Shown here one piece after another: positions 18,106-28,818 of a stretch of 64,000 nt of DNA (within the stretch, counting starts at the first letter, position 1; every line of letters starts with the position of its first letter). The stretch spans positions 2,232,001 through 2,296,000 of the forward strand of contig NC_009436.1 in the NCBI RefSeq assembly GCF_000016325.1, given 5' to 3'. The notes under the pieces are model-generated. The model worked only from the letters and a program-made list of their open reading frames with translations. It searched no databases and was not told the DNA's origin. A program made the position numbers and the translations under genes. The DNA is from Enterobacter sp. 638. GTDB lineage: Bacteria; Pseudomonadota; Gammaproteobacteria; Enterobacterales; Enterobacteriaceae.

Positions 18106-19763
18106 GGTGTTTTTTCATAGAAGAAGAGTAAAAAACGCCCTTTGTGATAAACCTTATCAGGCGCAGGCACGTCACTGTCTTCCAGGACGCTATCTTTCGA
18201 CAACAATTTCACCAGAGAGACGTTGCCCTCTTTACGATGTAACGCCAGCCAACTGGCGAAGTCGTCGCGAGAAACAAAGTTATCTTTCGCATCAGCAAAG
18301 GTTGTCAGCCCGTAGTCAAGCTCACCCGGTTTTGCATAAAGCGTAATATCACTGCGCTTCATTTCCCAGGCGATACCTGCGCCCACCCCGACGCTATCGG
18401 CAAGAATGTAACGGCTGCTCTCCAGTTCCGGGCGCACGAGATCAACAAAAGCCTGCGGATGCTTGGAGTAGACAACTTTATCGGGAATCATGCCACCGAC
18501 TAACAGCGCGATACCCAGCGGACACAACGCCGCCCACTGCCAGAGCCGGGCGTTATTCCGCGTGGTCAAGTAACCGACCAGCGCCCACACCAGGAATGCG
18601 ATGCTCGCCTGAATCACTTTCAGCACTTCATGGCTGGCATAAATCGGGTGTTTCGCGATTCCCCACGGTGCCAGAACCAGCAGCACGATAAGCGCACACA
18701 CTGCGCCAAATACCGTGTTAATCCAACCATTCACTTTTAGCGTGCGTGGTGTCGCCACTAACTGTGTTGCATGGCGCGCCAACAAAATGGCCAGCGGTGC
18801 GAAGCACGGCAGAATATAGGTCGGAAGCTTACCTTTTGCGATGCTGAAGAACAGCAGAGGCATCACCACCCAGCCCAACAGATACAGCGTTCCGCTTTCG
18901 ATATGACGCTCATTCCAGCTGCGTTTAAGCGCGCCGGGTAATAACGCGACCCACGGCAAACAGCCCGCAATCAGGAAGGGAATGTAATACCAGAAAGGGG
19001 CTTTATGCTGCGCATCATTTTCGGCAAAACGCTGAATGTGCTCAACCCAGAAGAAATAATGCCAGAACGTCGGTTCCGCTTTCGCAATCGCCAGCGCCCA
19101 TGGCAACGTAATCAGCGTGGCGCTGATTATCGCCAGCGGCCCAAACAGCAGCACCTCTTTCCAGCGTTTTTGTGCAATCACCCACGGCAAGACGCCCAGT
19201 ACCGGAACGGCTAAAGCGAGGAACCCCTTGGTCATGACGCCCATGCCGCAGGCCAGCCCCAGGAGAATGTACCCCCCGGCTTTACCCGCACGCGTTTGCG
19301 CATTGGCTCCTAACCAAAAACTGCACATCGCCGCGACCAGCCAAAGGGTAATCATGGGGTCAAGAACGGCATACGTCCCCACGCCATAAACCAGTAAACA
19401 GGTCAGGAAAATCACCCCGGACAGCACCGCCACTGTCTTGTCACGCCAGAGGCGAAAAGCCAGCCACGCCACCATCAGCGCGCTTAAGGTTGTGGAAAAT
19501 ACCGCACCGAATCTGACCGAGAAATTGTTATGGCCGAAGATCATCTGGCTCAGGTTGTTAATCCAGTATCCCGCCACCGGTTTTTCAAAATAGCGCACAT
19601 CCAAAAAGTGCGGAACGATCCAGTTGCCGGCAGACAACATCTCACGGCTGATTTCCGCATAGCGGGTTTCATCAGGCTGCCACAGCGCACGAAACTCAAG
19701 TGGAAGCAGGTAAAGCAGAGTAAAACCCAATAACAGGACGAGCGAATACTGTGCTGATTTCAT
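18102..19763 (-). CDS. arnT: ArnT, lipid A 4-amino-4-deoxy-L-arabinose transferase
   Basis: 553-residue GT-C glycosyltransferase, with about 12-13 TM helices and a periplasmic C-terminal domain. It transfers aminoarabinose from undecaprenyl phosphate to lipid A phosphates, lowering the negative charge bound by polymyxin and cationic peptides. The acidic catalytic loop is visible near the N-terminus as [15 protein letters not shown]. Length matches the 550-residue E. coli protein. A 49-bp gap separates it from arnD, the only real gap inside the operon. Confidence 0.96.
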   Translation of the reverse strand: MKSAQYSLVLLLGFTLLYLLPLEFRALWQPDETRYAEISREMLSAGNWIVPHFLDVRYFEKPVAGYWINNLSQMIFGHNNFSVRFGAVFSTTLSALMVAWLAFRLWRDKTVAVLSGVIFLTCLLVYGVGTYAVLDPMITLWLVAAMCSFWLGANAQTRAGKAGGYILLGLACGMGVMTKGFLALAVPVLGVLPWVIAQKRWKEVLLFGPLAIISATLITLPWALAIAKAEPTFWHYFFWVEHIQRFAENDAQHKAPFWYYIPFLIAGCLPWVALLPGALKRSWNERHIESGTLYLLGWVVMPLLFFSIAKGKLPTYILPCFAPLAILLARHATQLVATPRTLKVNGWINTVFGAVCALIVLLVLAPWGIAKHPIYASHEVLKVIQASIAFLVWALVGYLTTRNNARLWQWAALCPLGIALLVGGMIPDKVVYSKHPQAFVDLVRPELESSRYILADSVGVGAGIAWEMKRSDITLYAKPGELDYGLTTFADAKDNFVSRDDFASWLALHRKEGNVSLVKLLSKDSVLEDSDVPAPDKVYHKGRFLLFFYEKTP

Positions 19764-19812
19764 CCTTAAAGATCCTAAATAATTCGAATGGTAAGCAGAC
19801 GTATGACAGAGA

Positions 19813-20709
19813 TTAGTGGTCGATAAGTTGTTGGCAACCTAACCAACCTTCTCGGCCAGGAATCGCTCCGCGCACCACTTTACCCAACGGCAACGTCGAT
19901 AAGTCGTCAGGTAACAGCTCGCTTAATGGACAAAACGTAATACCTTCCTGCGCGGCCATTTCAAGCAACTCGCTAAAGTGTTTGCGCATCACAATGCCTT
20001 CCACTTCAGCGTGGATGGTGTAGACCGGGGTTCCGGTGTCTTGTTTGATGCGATCGAGGATAAACCGGTTGTAGTTTTCACGGCTGACGCCCTCGCCAAT
20101 CACTTCATCCCAGGTGGGGAGCGTGACCGGAATTTGCACCGTCCCGGTGCTTCCGTCCGCTAACACCGGTCGAAACGGTGTCGTTCCGCGACAGTCGCTG
20201 TTATAGCGAAAACCGAAAGACTCTTTCGCTTTCACGACACGCTGATCGGCACGCCACCCGGCAACGGCTGAACAGGTCACTGGCTGTTCAATAATTTGGC
20301 TCAACGAATCCAACCCGAGACGAATGTGTTTCTCGAGATGGGCGTTATCCCAAACCCCTGCCCAGGTTTGCCACGCAAAGTGGTCCCACGCATGCAGACC
20401 CACTTCATGGTGGTCCGCCGCTGCGGAGATAATGTCGGCATTACCCGCGCCAATCTGGCGGCCCGGCCAGGCCGTACCCGCCAGCAAAATATCCCAGCCG
20501 TAGAGCGATGCGGCTTTTGATCGCAGTATCTTCCACAAGAATTGCGGTTTCACCAGCCGCCATAAATGGCGGCCCATGTTATCCGGCCCAACGCTAACAA
20601 AAAAAGTGGCCTGGATGCCGTGCAAACTTAAGATCTCAAGAAGATGCGGAACCCCTTGTTGGGTGCCGCGCCAGGTATCGACATCAATACGCAGACCTAC
20701 TTTTCTCAT
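19813..20709 (-). CDS. arnD: ArnD, undecaprenyl-phosphate-Ara4FN deformylase
   Basis: 298-residue NodB-type metal-dependent deacetylase fold enzyme that removes the formyl group from undecaprenyl-phosphate-4-formamido-arabinose, making the pathway irreversible. Visible motifs: RIDVDTWRG (metal and catalytic aspartates), [14 protein letters not shown] (metal histidines) and [12 protein letters not shown]. The start overlaps the arnA stop. Confidence 0.95.
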   Translation of the reverse strand: MRKVGLRIDVDTWRGTQQGVPHLLEILSLHGIQATFFVSVGPDNMGRHLWRLVKPQFLWKILRSKAASLYGWDILLAGTAWPGRQIGAGNADIISAAADHHEVGLHAWDHFAWQTWAGVWDNAHLEKHIRLGLDSLSQIIEQPVTCSAVAGWRADQRVVKAKESFGFRYNSDCRGTTPFRPVLADGSTGTVQIPVTLPTWDEVIGEGVSRENYNRFILDRIKQDTGTPVYTIHAEVEGIVMRKHFSELLEMAAQEGITFCPLSELLPDDLSTLPLGKVVRGAIPGREGWLGCQQLIDH

Positions 20710-22688
20710 GCCTGAGGTTCCGTCAATTCAACCGTTTTGAGGAAGAAGTCCAGGGTTTCGTCGATCGTTTTTTCCATCTCAACCGTTGGCGTCCAGCTGA
20801 TTAAGCGGTGAGCGTTACGGATGCTCGGTTTACGATGTTCGACGTCCTGGTAGCCCTTACCATAATACGTGCTGCTCTCCACTTCGCGGAAACCGGCAAA
20901 CGGAGGAAAATGGTTGCGCAGCGGATGTTTTTCAAAGCTCGCCAGCAGCATTTCAGCCAGCTCTTTGATGCTCGCTTCGTTATCCGGGTTACCGATGTTG
21001 ATAATTTGCCCGTCGCAGTTGCTGTTTTTGTTCTCAATGATGCGGAACAGCGCTTCGATGCCATCGCTAATATCAGTAAAGCACCGTTTTTGACGCCCGC
21101 CGTCAATCAGCTTAATCGGTGATCCTTCGACCAGGTTGAGGATCAGCTGGGTGATAGCACGTGAAGAGCCGATACGCGCTGCATTCAGGTTATCAAGACG
21201 GGGTCCCATCCAGTTAAACGGCCGGAACAGCGTAAAGCGCAGCCCTTCTTTTTCGCCGTAAGCCCAGATAACACGGTCGAGTAACTGCTTGGAAACTGAG
21301 TAAATCCAGCGCTGCTTGTTGATTGGGCCGACGATCAGGTTCGAGTGATCTTCATCGAACACCTTGTCGCTACACATACCATACACTTCAGACGTGGACG
21401 GGAAGATAATGCGTTTTTGGTACTTCACGCAGTCACGAATAATCTTCAGGTTTTCTTCGAAATCGAGCTCAAAGACGCGCAGCGGATTACGGGTGTATTC
21501 GATTGGCGTGGCAATCGCCACCAGTGGCAGAACGACGTCACATTTTTTGATGTGATATTCAATCCATTCGGAGTGAATACTGATATCCCCTTCCACAAAG
21601 TGGAAGCGCGAATTGCCAATGAAACGGCTTATCGCATCGGAACCAATATCCAGGCCATACACTTCAAAATTGTCGTCTTGCAGTAAACGTTCCGTGAGGT
21701 GGTTACCGATGAAACCGTTCACCCCAAGAATCAGAACGCGCGTGCGGCGCTTGATGGCGGATACCGGCTGGCTGCTGATAATCGCGCCAGCAACCAGACC
21801 CAGCGTTTGTGCCAGCTGAGAGCCTTGCATGTATACGCCGTTTTCGGTTTGCCCGGTCATGATTTCCAGTGCGCCGCCGCCGGTAGCAATCACCAGTGGG
21901 CTGACAGACAACACGGTACCCGCTTTCGCGGCCTGTAATCCTTCCAGAGCACGTGCTTTCCAAACGATAAACTTACTGCCGCCCACATAGCCAAACGCCC
22001 CCGGCCACGGGTCAGTGACCGCACGCACCAGGTTGCTAATCTCCTGCGCCGTCGCATGCCAGTCAATGCAGCCATCCTGCGCAGTACGGCGGCCAAAAAT
22101 GCTGGCCTGGCTGTGATCTTGTTCAACCTCAGGGAAATGCCCGGTTTTGATCACCGGCAGAATATCTTTCAACAGGTCAGACGACGCTTGAGTCAGTTTG
22201 TGATGCAGTGTTAACGCCGTTTCTTCCGGGGCAATAGCGACACGATGTTGCGCCACAATGGCACCGGCATCGGCACGGCTCACCATTTTGTGTAACGTAA
22301 CGCCTGTTTCCGTTTCACCTTTCACCAGCACCCAGTTCAGCGGAGCGCGGCCACGGTAATGCGGCAGCAGCGAACCGTGCAGGTTAAACGCCCCTACCGT
22401 TGCGCTATTCAGGATTTCATCGCACAGCAAGTTGCGATAATAGAACGAGAAAATCACATCCGGCTGCGCGGATTTAATACGGTCAATCCACAGCGGGTGA
22501 TTTACATCGTTGGGCGCGTAAACGGGAATGCCGTGCTCGGCCGCGGTGCGCGCCACTGACCCAAAGAAATGATTTTCAGAAGGAGCATCAGGATGGGTAT
22601 AAATTGCTGTGATGTCATAACCCGCAGCTACCAGTGCGTTAATGCCCGCACACCCAATATCGTGATAAGCGAATACGACAGCTTTCAT
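20706..22688 (-). CDS. arnA: ArnA, bifunctional UDP-Ara4N formyltransferase / UDP-GlcA decarboxylase
   Basis: 660-residue fusion. The N-terminal formyltransferase (about 1-300) uses 10-formyl-THF and shows [18 protein letters not shown]. The C-terminal SDR decarboxylase (about 315-660) oxidises UDP-glucuronate and shows the Rossmann [14 protein letters not shown], the STSEVYG segment with catalytic Ser and Thr, and YSVSKQ with catalytic Tyr and Lys. Length is equal to E. coli ArnA. UDP-glucose dehydrogenase (ugd), which supplies the substrate, is not in the window. Confidence 0.97.
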   Translation of the reverse strand: MKAVVFAYHDIGCAGINALVAAGYDITAIYTHPDAPSENHFFGSVARTAAEHGIPVYAPNDVNHPLWIDRIKSAQPDVIFSFYYRNLLCDEILNSATVGAFNLHGSLLPHYRGRAPLNWVLVKGETETGVTLHKMVSRADAGAIVAQHRVAIAPEETALTLHHKLTQASSDLLKDILPVIKTGHFPEVEQDHSQASIFGRRTAQDGCIDWHATAQEISNLVRAVTDPWPGAFGYVGGSKFIVWKARALEGLQAAKAGTVLSVSPLVIATGGGALEIMTGQTENGVYMQGSQLAQTLGLVAGAIISSQPVSAIKRRTRVLILGVNGFIGNHLTERLLQDDNFEVYGLDIGSDAISRFIGNSRFHFVEGDISIHSEWIEYHIKKCDVVLPLVAIATPIEYTRNPLRVFELDFEENLKIIRDCVKYQKRIIFPSTSEVYGMCSDKVFDEDHSNLIVGPINKQRWIYSVSKQLLDRVIWAYGEKEGLRFTLFRPFNWMGPRLDNLNAARIGSSRAITQLILNLVEGSPIKLIDGGRQKRCFTDISDGIEALFRIIENKNSNCDGQIINIGNPDNEASIKELAEMLLASFEKHPLRNHFPPFAGFREVESSTYYGKGYQDVEHRKPSIRNAHRLISWTPTVEMEKTIDETLDFFLKTVELTEPQA

Positions 22689-23668
22689 TGTTGATTTTCC
22701 TTTGACGTTGAAACAGAGCCGCGGCTAACGACGCGCTGAATAAAATAACGAGGACGGGCCCGGACATCGGTGTAAATGCGGCCGATGTATTCACCCAGCA
22801 GTCCCATGGCAACAAACTGCGCGCCGATAAACATAAACAGCACGGCAAACAGCATGAACACGCCATCCGCCGCCCATTGCGGACCGAAGGCAATACGTAA
22901 AACAACCAGCAGAACCGACAGCGTAAAGCCCAGCACGGCGATAATGCTGCCGAAGACGCTGAGCATGCGCAGCGGCGTGGTGGTCAGGCAGGTCACCAGG
23001 TCGTACATGAGGTTAATCAGGCGCATAAAGCTGTATTTTGATTCCCCAAACTCACGCTCAGCGTGATGCACAGGGATTTCGATAGCCTTACGCGCAAAGG
23101 TATTGGCAAGAATCGGTATAAAGGTGCTGCGTTCGTGGCAATGCAACATCGCGTCGATAATATGGCGGCGATACGCGCGTAACATGCACCCATAGTCGCC
23201 CATCGCTTTACCGGTGGTGCTCTGAATGAGGCGATTAATCAGCCGCGAAGCGCGTTTGCGAAACCAGGTATCCTGGCGATTCTGGCGCACGGTACCGACA
23301 ACGTCGTACCCTTCATCGGCTTTCGCCACCAGACGAGGGATCTCTTCTGGCGGGTTTTGTAAATCGGCGTCCAGCGTGACAATTAAGTCCCCGGTGACGT
23401 GGCTAAAACCGGCCATTATTGCGTTGTGCTGCCCGTAATTTCGGTTAAGCAACACGGCAACGATATGGCTACCCGGCTCTTCCGCGGCATCGCTGAGCAT
23501 GCTGGCAGATTCGTCGCTGCTCCCATCATCTACCAGCAGAATTTCGTAATCTTTGCCGAGCAATTCACATGCGGCAGTCGTGCGCCGGATAAGCTCAGGC
23601 AAACTTTCCTGCTCGTTATAAACCGGGATCACCACGGAGACTTTGTGGATGGCTTCTACTTTGGTCAT
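22685..23668 (-). CDS. arnC: ArnC, undecaprenyl-phosphate Ara4FN transferase
   Basis: 327-residue GT2 polyprenyl glycosyltransferase with two C-terminal TM helices; it moves formamido-arabinose to undecaprenyl phosphate. Visible are [38 protein letters not shown] (DXD) and the TM-rich C-terminus. I start at ATG 23668: agga lies in front of it and the arnB stop codon is one base upstream. A longer in-frame start inside arnB would add seven residues without an SD. Confidence 0.95.
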   Translation of the reverse strand: MTKVEAIHKVSVVIPVYNEQESLPELIRRTTAACELLGKDYEILLVDDGSSDESASMLSDAAEEPGSHIVAVLLNRNYGQHNAIMAGFSHVTGDLIVTLDADLQNPPEEIPRLVAKADEGYDVVGTVRQNRQDTWFRKRASRLINRLIQSTTGKAMGDYGCMLRAYRRHIIDAMLHCHERSTFIPILANTFARKAIEIPVHHAEREFGESKYSFMRLINLMYDLVTCLTTTPLRMLSVFGSIIAVLGFTLSVLLVVLRIAFGPQWAADGVFMLFAVLFMFIGAQFVAMGLLGEYIGRIYTDVRARPRYFIQRVVSRGSVSTSKENQQ

Positions 23669-23669
23669 T

Positions 23670-24809
23670 TTAATATCCTGCAACGTCACGCAAGGCAGCG
23701 ATCACGCGGGTAACATCGTCATCAGTCATCGTTGGGAATAGCGGAATAGAACAAATACGATCGCTGTTCCATTCCGTATTTGGTAATACCAGTGCCGGAT
23801 AGCGCTCACGGTAATATTTCTGGGTATGAGCAGCTCTAAAATGCAAGCCCGTACCTATTCCTTTTGCTTTTAAATCATCCATAAGGCCGTTGCGGGAAAT
23901 ACCGCAAGTCGCCTCATCCACCCGAACAATAAACAGATGCCAGGCGTGCTTATGCGCCCAAGCCGGCTGGCTCAGCGGTAAAAAAGGTGTATTAGCCAAT
24001 TCTGTGAGATAACGCTCGGCAATTTCAGTACGTCGCGCATTATTTTTTTCAAGTTTTTTCAACTGGACTAACGCAATCGCGGCATTAATATCGGCGAGAT
24101 TATATTTATACCCCGGAGAAATAACTTCCGCCTGCGGTGCACGCCCGAGCGTCTGCCGGTCAAAGGCATCAACACCCAGCCCGTGAAACTTCAGACTCCG
24201 CATCCGGTTGGCCAGTTGCTCATCATCCGTCACGATTAACCCGCCTTCGGCGCAGGTCATATTTTTAATGGCGTGGAATGAAAAGATGGCCGTGCCGCGA
24301 TTGCCGACATGACTGCCTTTATAATATGTGCCAGCAGCGTGCGCGGCATCTTCAATGACGGGAATCCCGTGACGATCAGCAACAGCGCGGATGGCGTCAA
24401 TATCGACGGGGGCACCAGCATAATGCACCGGGATAATCGCCTTCGTTCGCGGCGTGATGGCGGCTTCAATCGCTTGTGGTGTCACCATCAGCGTGTCGTG
24501 GTCAACGTCGATCATGACGGGCTCAGCGCCCAGTAACACAATCATATTCAGCGTAGATACCCAGGTGAGTGAAGGCGTAATCACCTCATCACCCGCTTGA
24601 ATCCCCAGCGCCATCAGCGCGACATGCATTCCGGCCGTCGCGGAGCTAACCGCAATCGAATGCTGATTGCCCGTTAACGCGCAAAACGCCTGCTCGAGCG
24701 CCTGATTTTTTGGCCCCGTTGTTATCCAACCGGACTGCAAAACCTCACTCACCGCAGCGAGTTCTTCTGGCCCCATCGCAGGGCGTGAGAAAGGAAGAAA
24801 TTCATTCAT
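23670..24809 (-). CDS. arnB: ArnB, UDP-Ara4O aminotransferase
   Basis: 379-residue PLP-dependent DegT/DnrJ/EryC1-type aminotransferase making UDP-aminoarabinose from the 4-keto sugar with glutamate as donor. The Schiff-base lysine is Lys182 in [15 protein letters not shown]. First gene of arnBCADTEF. The start codon has only a weak SD (ggga). A long 5' region with PhoP-like and PmrA-like boxes lies upstream. Confidence 0.96.
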   Translation of the reverse strand: MNEFLPFSRPAMGPEELAAVSEVLQSGWITTGPKNQALEQAFCALTGNQHSIAVSSATAGMHVALMALGIQAGDEVITPSLTWVSTLNMIVLLGAEPVMIDVDHDTLMVTPQAIEAAITPRTKAIIPVHYAGAPVDIDAIRAVADRHGIPVIEDAAHAAGTYYKGSHVGNRGTAIFSFHAIKNMTCAEGGLIVTDDEQLANRMRSLKFHGLGVDAFDRQTLGRAPQAEVISPGYKYNLADINAAIALVQLKKLEKNNARRTEIAERYLTELANTPFLPLSQPAWAHKHAWHLFIVRVDEATCGISRNGLMDDLKAKGIGTGLHFRAAHTQKYYRERYPALVLPNTEWNSDRICSIPLFPTMTDDDVTRVIAALRDVAGY

Positions 24810-24933
24810 TGAATAATCCCATAATTAGCCAGCAACGTATTACGTTCGTCCACAATATGTTTTTCCATTCATAAAATGTGCACAGGTTTTTATCATGAAG
24901 CACGAAAATTAAATGAAACGACAACGTGAATGA

Positions 24934-24967
24934 TTCATAACGCAGCAACCTAAACAGTTGTTAAATT
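24934..24967 (-). promoter_or_regulatory. Candidate PhoP box and -10 for the arn operon
   Basis: Read on the minus strand: aattta-N5-tgttta (24967 to 24951), ten of twelve matches to the PhoP direct repeat TGTTTA-N5-TGTTTA, followed after exactly 11 bases by tatgaa (24939 to 24934) as -10. That spacing is the usual one for PhoP-activated promoters with the box in place of the -35. Transcription would begin about 118 bases before arnB. Direct PhoP control of arn is known in Klebsiella; in E. coli and Salmonella it is mainly relayed through PmrD-PmrA. Confidence 0.55.
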
Positions 24968-25144
24968 AAAGCCAATCTAGCAGATAAACCTTAGCGAAAT
25001 ATTAAGAGGCAGACATCGCATCAAAAAATCAGAAAGAAAAGAGAGATTCACGTTCGATTATGTCTAATGGTGACAAAAGGTAATATTTTTATTTTGGTCA
25101 TATTATTGTCACTTAAGCAGTATTTGACTTTAAAAAGTAAACAT

Positions 25145-25161
25145 CTTAAGGTTAAATTAAG
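25145..25161. promoter_or_regulatory. PmrA (BasR) box in the arnB-wbuC intergenic region
   Basis: cttaag-gttaa-attaag fits the PmrA consensus HTTAAD-N5-HTTAAD at every position. It is 336 bp before arnB and 207 bp before the divergent cupin gene. Because the consensus reads the same on both strands, direction is open. An inverted repeat cagtattt (25118-25125) / aaatactg (25175-25182) flanks it and offers aatact as a possible -10 on either side. The rest of the 24810-25367 gap is AT-rich and holds no gene I can support. Confidence 0.7.
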
Positions 25162-25367
25162 GTTGGTAATGAATAAATACTGAAGATTGCATTTAATACG
25201 GCTTTAGCACTCCGCGAAATATTACGATGGCTATTTCCAGCCTGTTTATTTGTATTGTTAATTCATGATTTTTCGCAGTTGTTCAGGTAACAGCCTGACA
25301 AAGATGTGTTACGCGGTTAATTTCGCTTGAGAATGGCCGCACGACGCCAGAAACAAACAAGGTAGAT

Positions 25368-25844
25368 ATGAAGCAAATCACGTTCAGCGACTTACAGCAA
25401 CAAAGCGAGCAGGCTGCAAATTCCCCACGCTTGCGTGCCCATCGAAACGTCCACCCTGAATTGAGCGACCCGGTGCAGCGCCTGGCTATCGCAATGGAAC
25501 CGGGCACCTACGTTCGCCCTCACCGCCATCCGCATACTTTTGAACTGCTGACATCCCTGAGCGGACGCTTTCAGGTGTTGAATTTTGATGACAGGGGTAA
25601 CGTGACCCATCGCGTTGTATTAGGTGAGGATTGCAAGGTGCTGGAGATGGATGCTGGCACCTGGCATGCCGTGTTGTCGATGGATAAAGGCGGCGTAATT
25701 TTTGAGGTGAAACACGGGGGATATCAGCCTGTAGCAGAACAAGATTCTGCAGCATGGGCTCCCGCTGAAGGCGAGCCAGGAACGGCTGAACTGATGACAT
25801 GGTATCGTCAGGCGCAGGTGGGTGATGGCGGTTTTAACCTGTAA
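25368..25844 (+). CDS. WbuC-like cupin-fold metalloprotein
   Basis: 158-residue cupin with the metal-binding first motif EPGTYVRPHRHPHTFELL and a second motif AGTWHAVLSM, the pattern of the WbuC family often found in O-antigen clusters. The function is not established; a sugar-modifying or binding role has been guessed from context. Here it stands outside an O-antigen locus but divergent from arn, sharing its control region. SD aaggt precedes ATG 25368. Confidence 0.8.
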   Translation: MKQITFSDLQQQSEQAANSPRLRAHRNVHPELSDPVQRLAIAMEPGTYVRPHRHPHTFELLTSLSGRFQVLNFDDRGNVTHRVVLGEDCKVLEMDAGTWHAVLSMDKGGVIFEVKHGGYQPVAEQDSAAWAPAEGEPGTAELMTWYRQAQVGDGGFNL

Positions 25845-25914
25845 TTTAGACTTTGCGTGCCCTGCTCCGCACCGCCCCTAACGACACCGTAAAGGTGGCG
25901 ATGTTAGAAACGAA

Positions 25915-25936
25915 AAACCCCACCGAAGTGGGGTTT
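25915..25936 (-). terminator. Rho-independent terminator of the EF-G paralogue gene
   Basis: Nine-base-pair stem aaaccccac / gtggggttt with a four-base loop. Read on the minus strand it runs into further T residues, 22 bases after the fusA2 stop. Confidence 0.85.
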
Positions 25937-25958
25937 AATTTAGGTCAGATTAACCGCG

Positions 25959-28061
25959 CTAACTTTTTGCGCGGCTGGCGATAATATCGTCTGCCACGTT
26001 GCGTGGCGCTTCGGCGTAATGGTGGAACTCCATGCTATAGGTGGCGCGGCCTTGCGACATCGAACGCAGTGTCGTGGCGTAACCAAACATCTCTGCCAGC
26101 GGAACGTCGGCACGAATAATCTGGCTGCCAAAACGTTCATCCATGCCCTGCACCATTCCGCGACGAGAAGAGAGATCGCCCATGATATTTCCGGCGTACT
26201 CTTCCGGCGTTTCAACTTCCACATGCATCACCGGTTCAAGAATCGCCGGATCCGCTCGGCGTGCGCCCTCTTTAAAACCAAAGATGGCGGCCATGCGGAA
26301 GGCCATTTCTGAGGAGTCCACCTCATGATAGGAACCGAATGTCAGCGTCGCTTTGACATCGACCACCGGATAACCCGCCAGCACCCCGCTGTTAATGGCC
26401 TCGCGCAGGCCTTTTTCCACTGAAGGAATATACTCGCGCGGCACTACGCCACCTTTCGTGGCATCTGCAAAGACAAAACCACTGCCGGGTTCTAGCGGTT
26501 CAAGACTCAGCACCACATGACCGTACTGCCCTTTACCGCCGGACTGACGCACAAATTTACCTTCAATATCGCTCACCGCTTTACGCAGTGTTTCGCGATA
26601 GGTCACCTGTGGACGGCCGATATTCGCCTCTACGCCAAACTCGCGTTTCATACGGTCAACGATAATTTCCAGATGCAACTCACCCATTCCGGAAATGATC
26701 GTCTGACCGGACTCCTCGTCTGTATGCAACCGGAACGACGGATCTTCCGCCGCCAGGCGCTGCAACGCGATGCCCATTTTTTCCTGATCCGCTTTGGTTT
26801 TCGGCTCAATCGCGAGTGAAATCACCGGCTCCGGAAATTCCATTCGTTCAAGCGTAATCACCGCCGTGAGATCGCTCAGGGTATCGCCCGTCGTGACGTC
26901 TTTCAGCCCCACGCAAGCGGCAATATCGCCCGTACGCAGTTCATCCACTTCATGACGGTCGTTGGCGTGCATCTGCACAATGCGGCCGATACGCTCTTTC
27001 TTCCCTTTCACCGGGTTATACACCGCGTCACCTTTTTTCAGCACGCCGGAATAGACGCGGATAAAGGTCAACTGGCCGACGTAAGGGTCAGTCATTAACT
27101 TGAACGCCAGCGCCGAGAACGGTTCGTCGTCACTTGGATGTCGTTCCGCGTGTTCGCCTTTTTCATCCACGCCATCAATAGCAGGAATGTCGAGCGGCGA
27201 CGGCATCAGCTCAATCACCGCGTCCAGCATGCGCTGCACGCCTTTATTCTTAAACGCGCTGCCGCACAACATGGGCTGGATTTCCCCGGCAATGGTACGA
27301 ATGCGCAGCCCGCTGATGATTTCGGCTTCATCGAGATCGCCGCTTTCCAGATATTTGTCCATCAACGCGTCGCTGGCTTCTGCTGCCGCAGAGACCATTT
27401 TTTCTCGCCACTCCTGCGCCGTCGCCAGCAGTTCATCCGGTACGGGCGCATAGCTGAACGTCATTCCCTGGGTCGCGTCATCCCACAAAATGGCGCGCAT
27501 TTTGATGAGATCCACCACGCCGGTGAAATGTTCTTCTGCACCAATTGGAATCACAATCGGCACGGGATTGGCTTTCAGACGGTCACGCATCATCTGCACC
27601 ACACGGAAGAAATCCGCGCCCTGACGGTCCATTTTGTTGACGAAGGCCAGGCGCGGCACGTGATATTTATTCGCCTGCCGCCAGACCGTTTCTGACTGCG
27701 GCTGTACGCCACCCACTGAGTCATAGACCATGACCGCGCCATCCAGAACGCGCATGGATCGTTCCACCTCGATAGTGAAATCGACGTGGCCTGGGGTGTC
27801 GATGATATTGATCCGGTGCGGCTCATAACCTCGGTCCATGCCTGGCCAGAAGCAGCTTACGGCGGCGGAGGTAATCGTAATTCCGCGCTCTTGCTCCTGC
27901 GCCATCCAGTCAGTTGTTGCCGCGCCATCGTGGACTTCACCCAATTTGTGGCTCATTCCGGTGTAGAACAGGATGCGCTCGGTGGTCGTCGTTTTACCGG
28001 CATCGATATGCGCGGAGATACCGATGTTGCGATAACGTTCGAGGGGGATGGGTCGGGGCAT
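25959..28061 (-). CDS. Elongation factor G paralogue (second EF-G type)
   Basis: 700-residue translational GTPase. Motifs: G1 [14 protein letters not shown] (residues 17-30), G2 RGITI, G3 [10 protein letters not shown]4 NKMDR and G5 GSAFKNKG. Domains III-V follow in full, and the domain IV tip region keeps GSYHEVDSS. It is clearly EF-G, but many positions differ from the housekeeping E. coli FusA I remember (for example GGVVPREY for GGVIPGEY and [11 protein letters not shown] for FWSGMAKQYEP). It is not in the rpsL-rpsG-fusA-tufA operon but alone, divergent from an ArsR-fold regulator. I infer a second, regulated EF-G; the role (stress, drug or starvation) is unknown. SD aagga. Confidence 0.9.
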   Translation of the reverse strand: MPRPIPLERYRNIGISAHIDAGKTTTTERILFYTGMSHKLGEVHDGAATTDWMAQEQERGITITSAAVSCFWPGMDRGYEPHRINIIDTPGHVDFTIEVERSMRVLDGAVMVYDSVGGVQPQSETVWRQANKYHVPRLAFVNKMDRQGADFFRVVQMMRDRLKANPVPIVIPIGAEEHFTGVVDLIKMRAILWDDATQGMTFSYAPVPDELLATAQEWREKMVSAAAEASDALMDKYLESGDLDEAEIISGLRIRTIAGEIQPMLCGSAFKNKGVQRMLDAVIELMPSPLDIPAIDGVDEKGEHAERHPSDDEPFSALAFKLMTDPYVGQLTFIRVYSGVLKKGDAVYNPVKGKKERIGRIVQMHANDRHEVDELRTGDIAACVGLKDVTTGDTLSDLTAVITLERMEFPEPVISLAIEPKTKADQEKMGIALQRLAAEDPSFRLHTDEESGQTIISGMGELHLEIIVDRMKREFGVEANIGRPQVTYRETLRKAVSDIEGKFVRQSGGKGQYGHVVLSLEPLEPGSGFVFADATKGGVVPREYIPSVEKGLREAINSGVLAGYPVVDVKATLTFGSYHEVDSSEMAFRMAAIFGFKEGARRADPAILEPVMHVEVETPEEYAGNIMGDLSSRRGMVQGMDERFGSQIIRADVPLAEMFGYATTLRSMSQGRATYSMEFHHYAEAPRNVADDIIASRAKS

Positions 28062-28116
28062 GATGCTTCCTTAGTCAGTTTGACTTGAGATTGACGACCG
28101 GGATGGTCGCCTTCGT

Positions 28117-28159
28117 GTTCGTTTGCTATAATAGTCCTATTGTACGAGTATATACGAAC
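28117..28159. promoter_or_regulatory. Divergent promoter/operator between EF-G paralogue and ArsR gene
   Basis: The 161-bp gap contains tataat (28127-28132, plus strand), the inverted repeat gttcgt (28117-28122) / acgaac (28154-28159), the small palindrome aatag-tc-ctatt (28130-28141), and the direct repeat tacga at 28143 and 28153. Such dense symmetry over the promoter is expected for an operator of the small regulator transcribed from here. Confidence 0.5.
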
Positions 28160-28222
28160 TATTTTTTAAGGGAGAGGCTATCATTGGTATAGCTCAACCT
28201 GATTATTACGCCCAGGAGCACT

Positions 28223-28522
28223 ATGATCCCGAATCACCCCGAGCCTGAACAAATACTGCTGGAAAACGTTCTTTTTGCCCTCGGCAACCCGTTAAGACTG
28301 TCTATTCTGCGCCTGATCGCCGATGGCAGTGAGTTAAGCTGCAATGCCTTACGTCCGCAGGAAGTCGCGAAATCCACCATGACGCATCACTGGCGTGTAT
28401 TGCGCGACAGCGGCGTGATCTGGCAGCGCCCGCAGGGACGCGAAAATATGATTTCATTGCGCAAAGAAGATTTGGACGCCCGCTTTCCTGGGCTGCTGAA
28501 CACGTTGCTACAGGTGATGTGA
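28223..28522 (+). CDS. ArsR/SmtB-fold winged-helix regulator
   Basis: 99-residue winged-helix protein: the LFALGNPLRLSILRLIADG start is characteristic of ArsR-type regulators, VAKSTMTHHWRVLRDSGVI is the DNA-reading helix region, and RENMISLRKEDL is the wing. The alpha-3 metal motif of ArsR (ELCVCDLC) is replaced by ELSCNALR with a single cysteine, so classical As/Cd sensing is unlikely. It is divergent from the EF-G paralogue and is its likely regulator. The inducer cannot be deduced. Confidence 0.82.
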   Translation: MIPNHPEPEQILLENVLFALGNPLRLSILRLIADGSELSCNALRPQEVAKSTMTHHWRVLRDSGVIWQRPQGRENMISLRKEDLDARFPGLLNTLLQVM

Positions 28523-28552
28523 AAAAGTAAGGATTGAAGGGACAGGTCTATA

Positions 28553-28786
28553 TCAGGCCTGAACCAAAAGCCTGAAGAGTAAATGCTGGATATCCTGTCG
28601 CTGCGACAAGATAGCGTGTGCCGTGATTGTTATCCCTTCAACAGAATACAGAACGCGATACCCGCTCCGACTGGTAAATTCACGGTATTTCGCGCATCCG
28701 AGCTTCAACAATTCTGGACAAATGTGAGCCCCTTTCGGGAATTGTCGGTAGCGAGAATCGCCGGAAGCCGCGTCGCAAATTAACAA
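28553..28786 (-). pseudogene. 3' remnant of a RelE/ParE-superfamily toxin gene
   Basis: The frame encodes the C-terminal half of a RelE/ParE toxin: PELLKLGCAKYREF, then YRVLYSVEG, then ILSQRQDIQHLLFRLL. The N-terminal alpha-hairpin is absent: upstream the frame only reaches a TTG at 28784-28786, inside the pptA terminator, with no SD and no antitoxin gene. About 70 of the usual 95-100 residues remain. I read it as a decayed toxin truncated at its 5' end. It overlaps no other gene. Confidence 0.65.
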
Positions 28787-28805
28787 AGCCGCCGGGCGGC
28801 GGCTT
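28786..28805 (-). terminator. Rho-independent terminator of pptA
   Basis: aagccgcc / ggcggctt 8-bp stem with a four-base loop; on the minus strand it is followed by ttgttaattt. It starts 13 bases after the pptA stop. Confidence 0.75.
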
Positions 28806-28818
28806 CAGGGCACAAACA

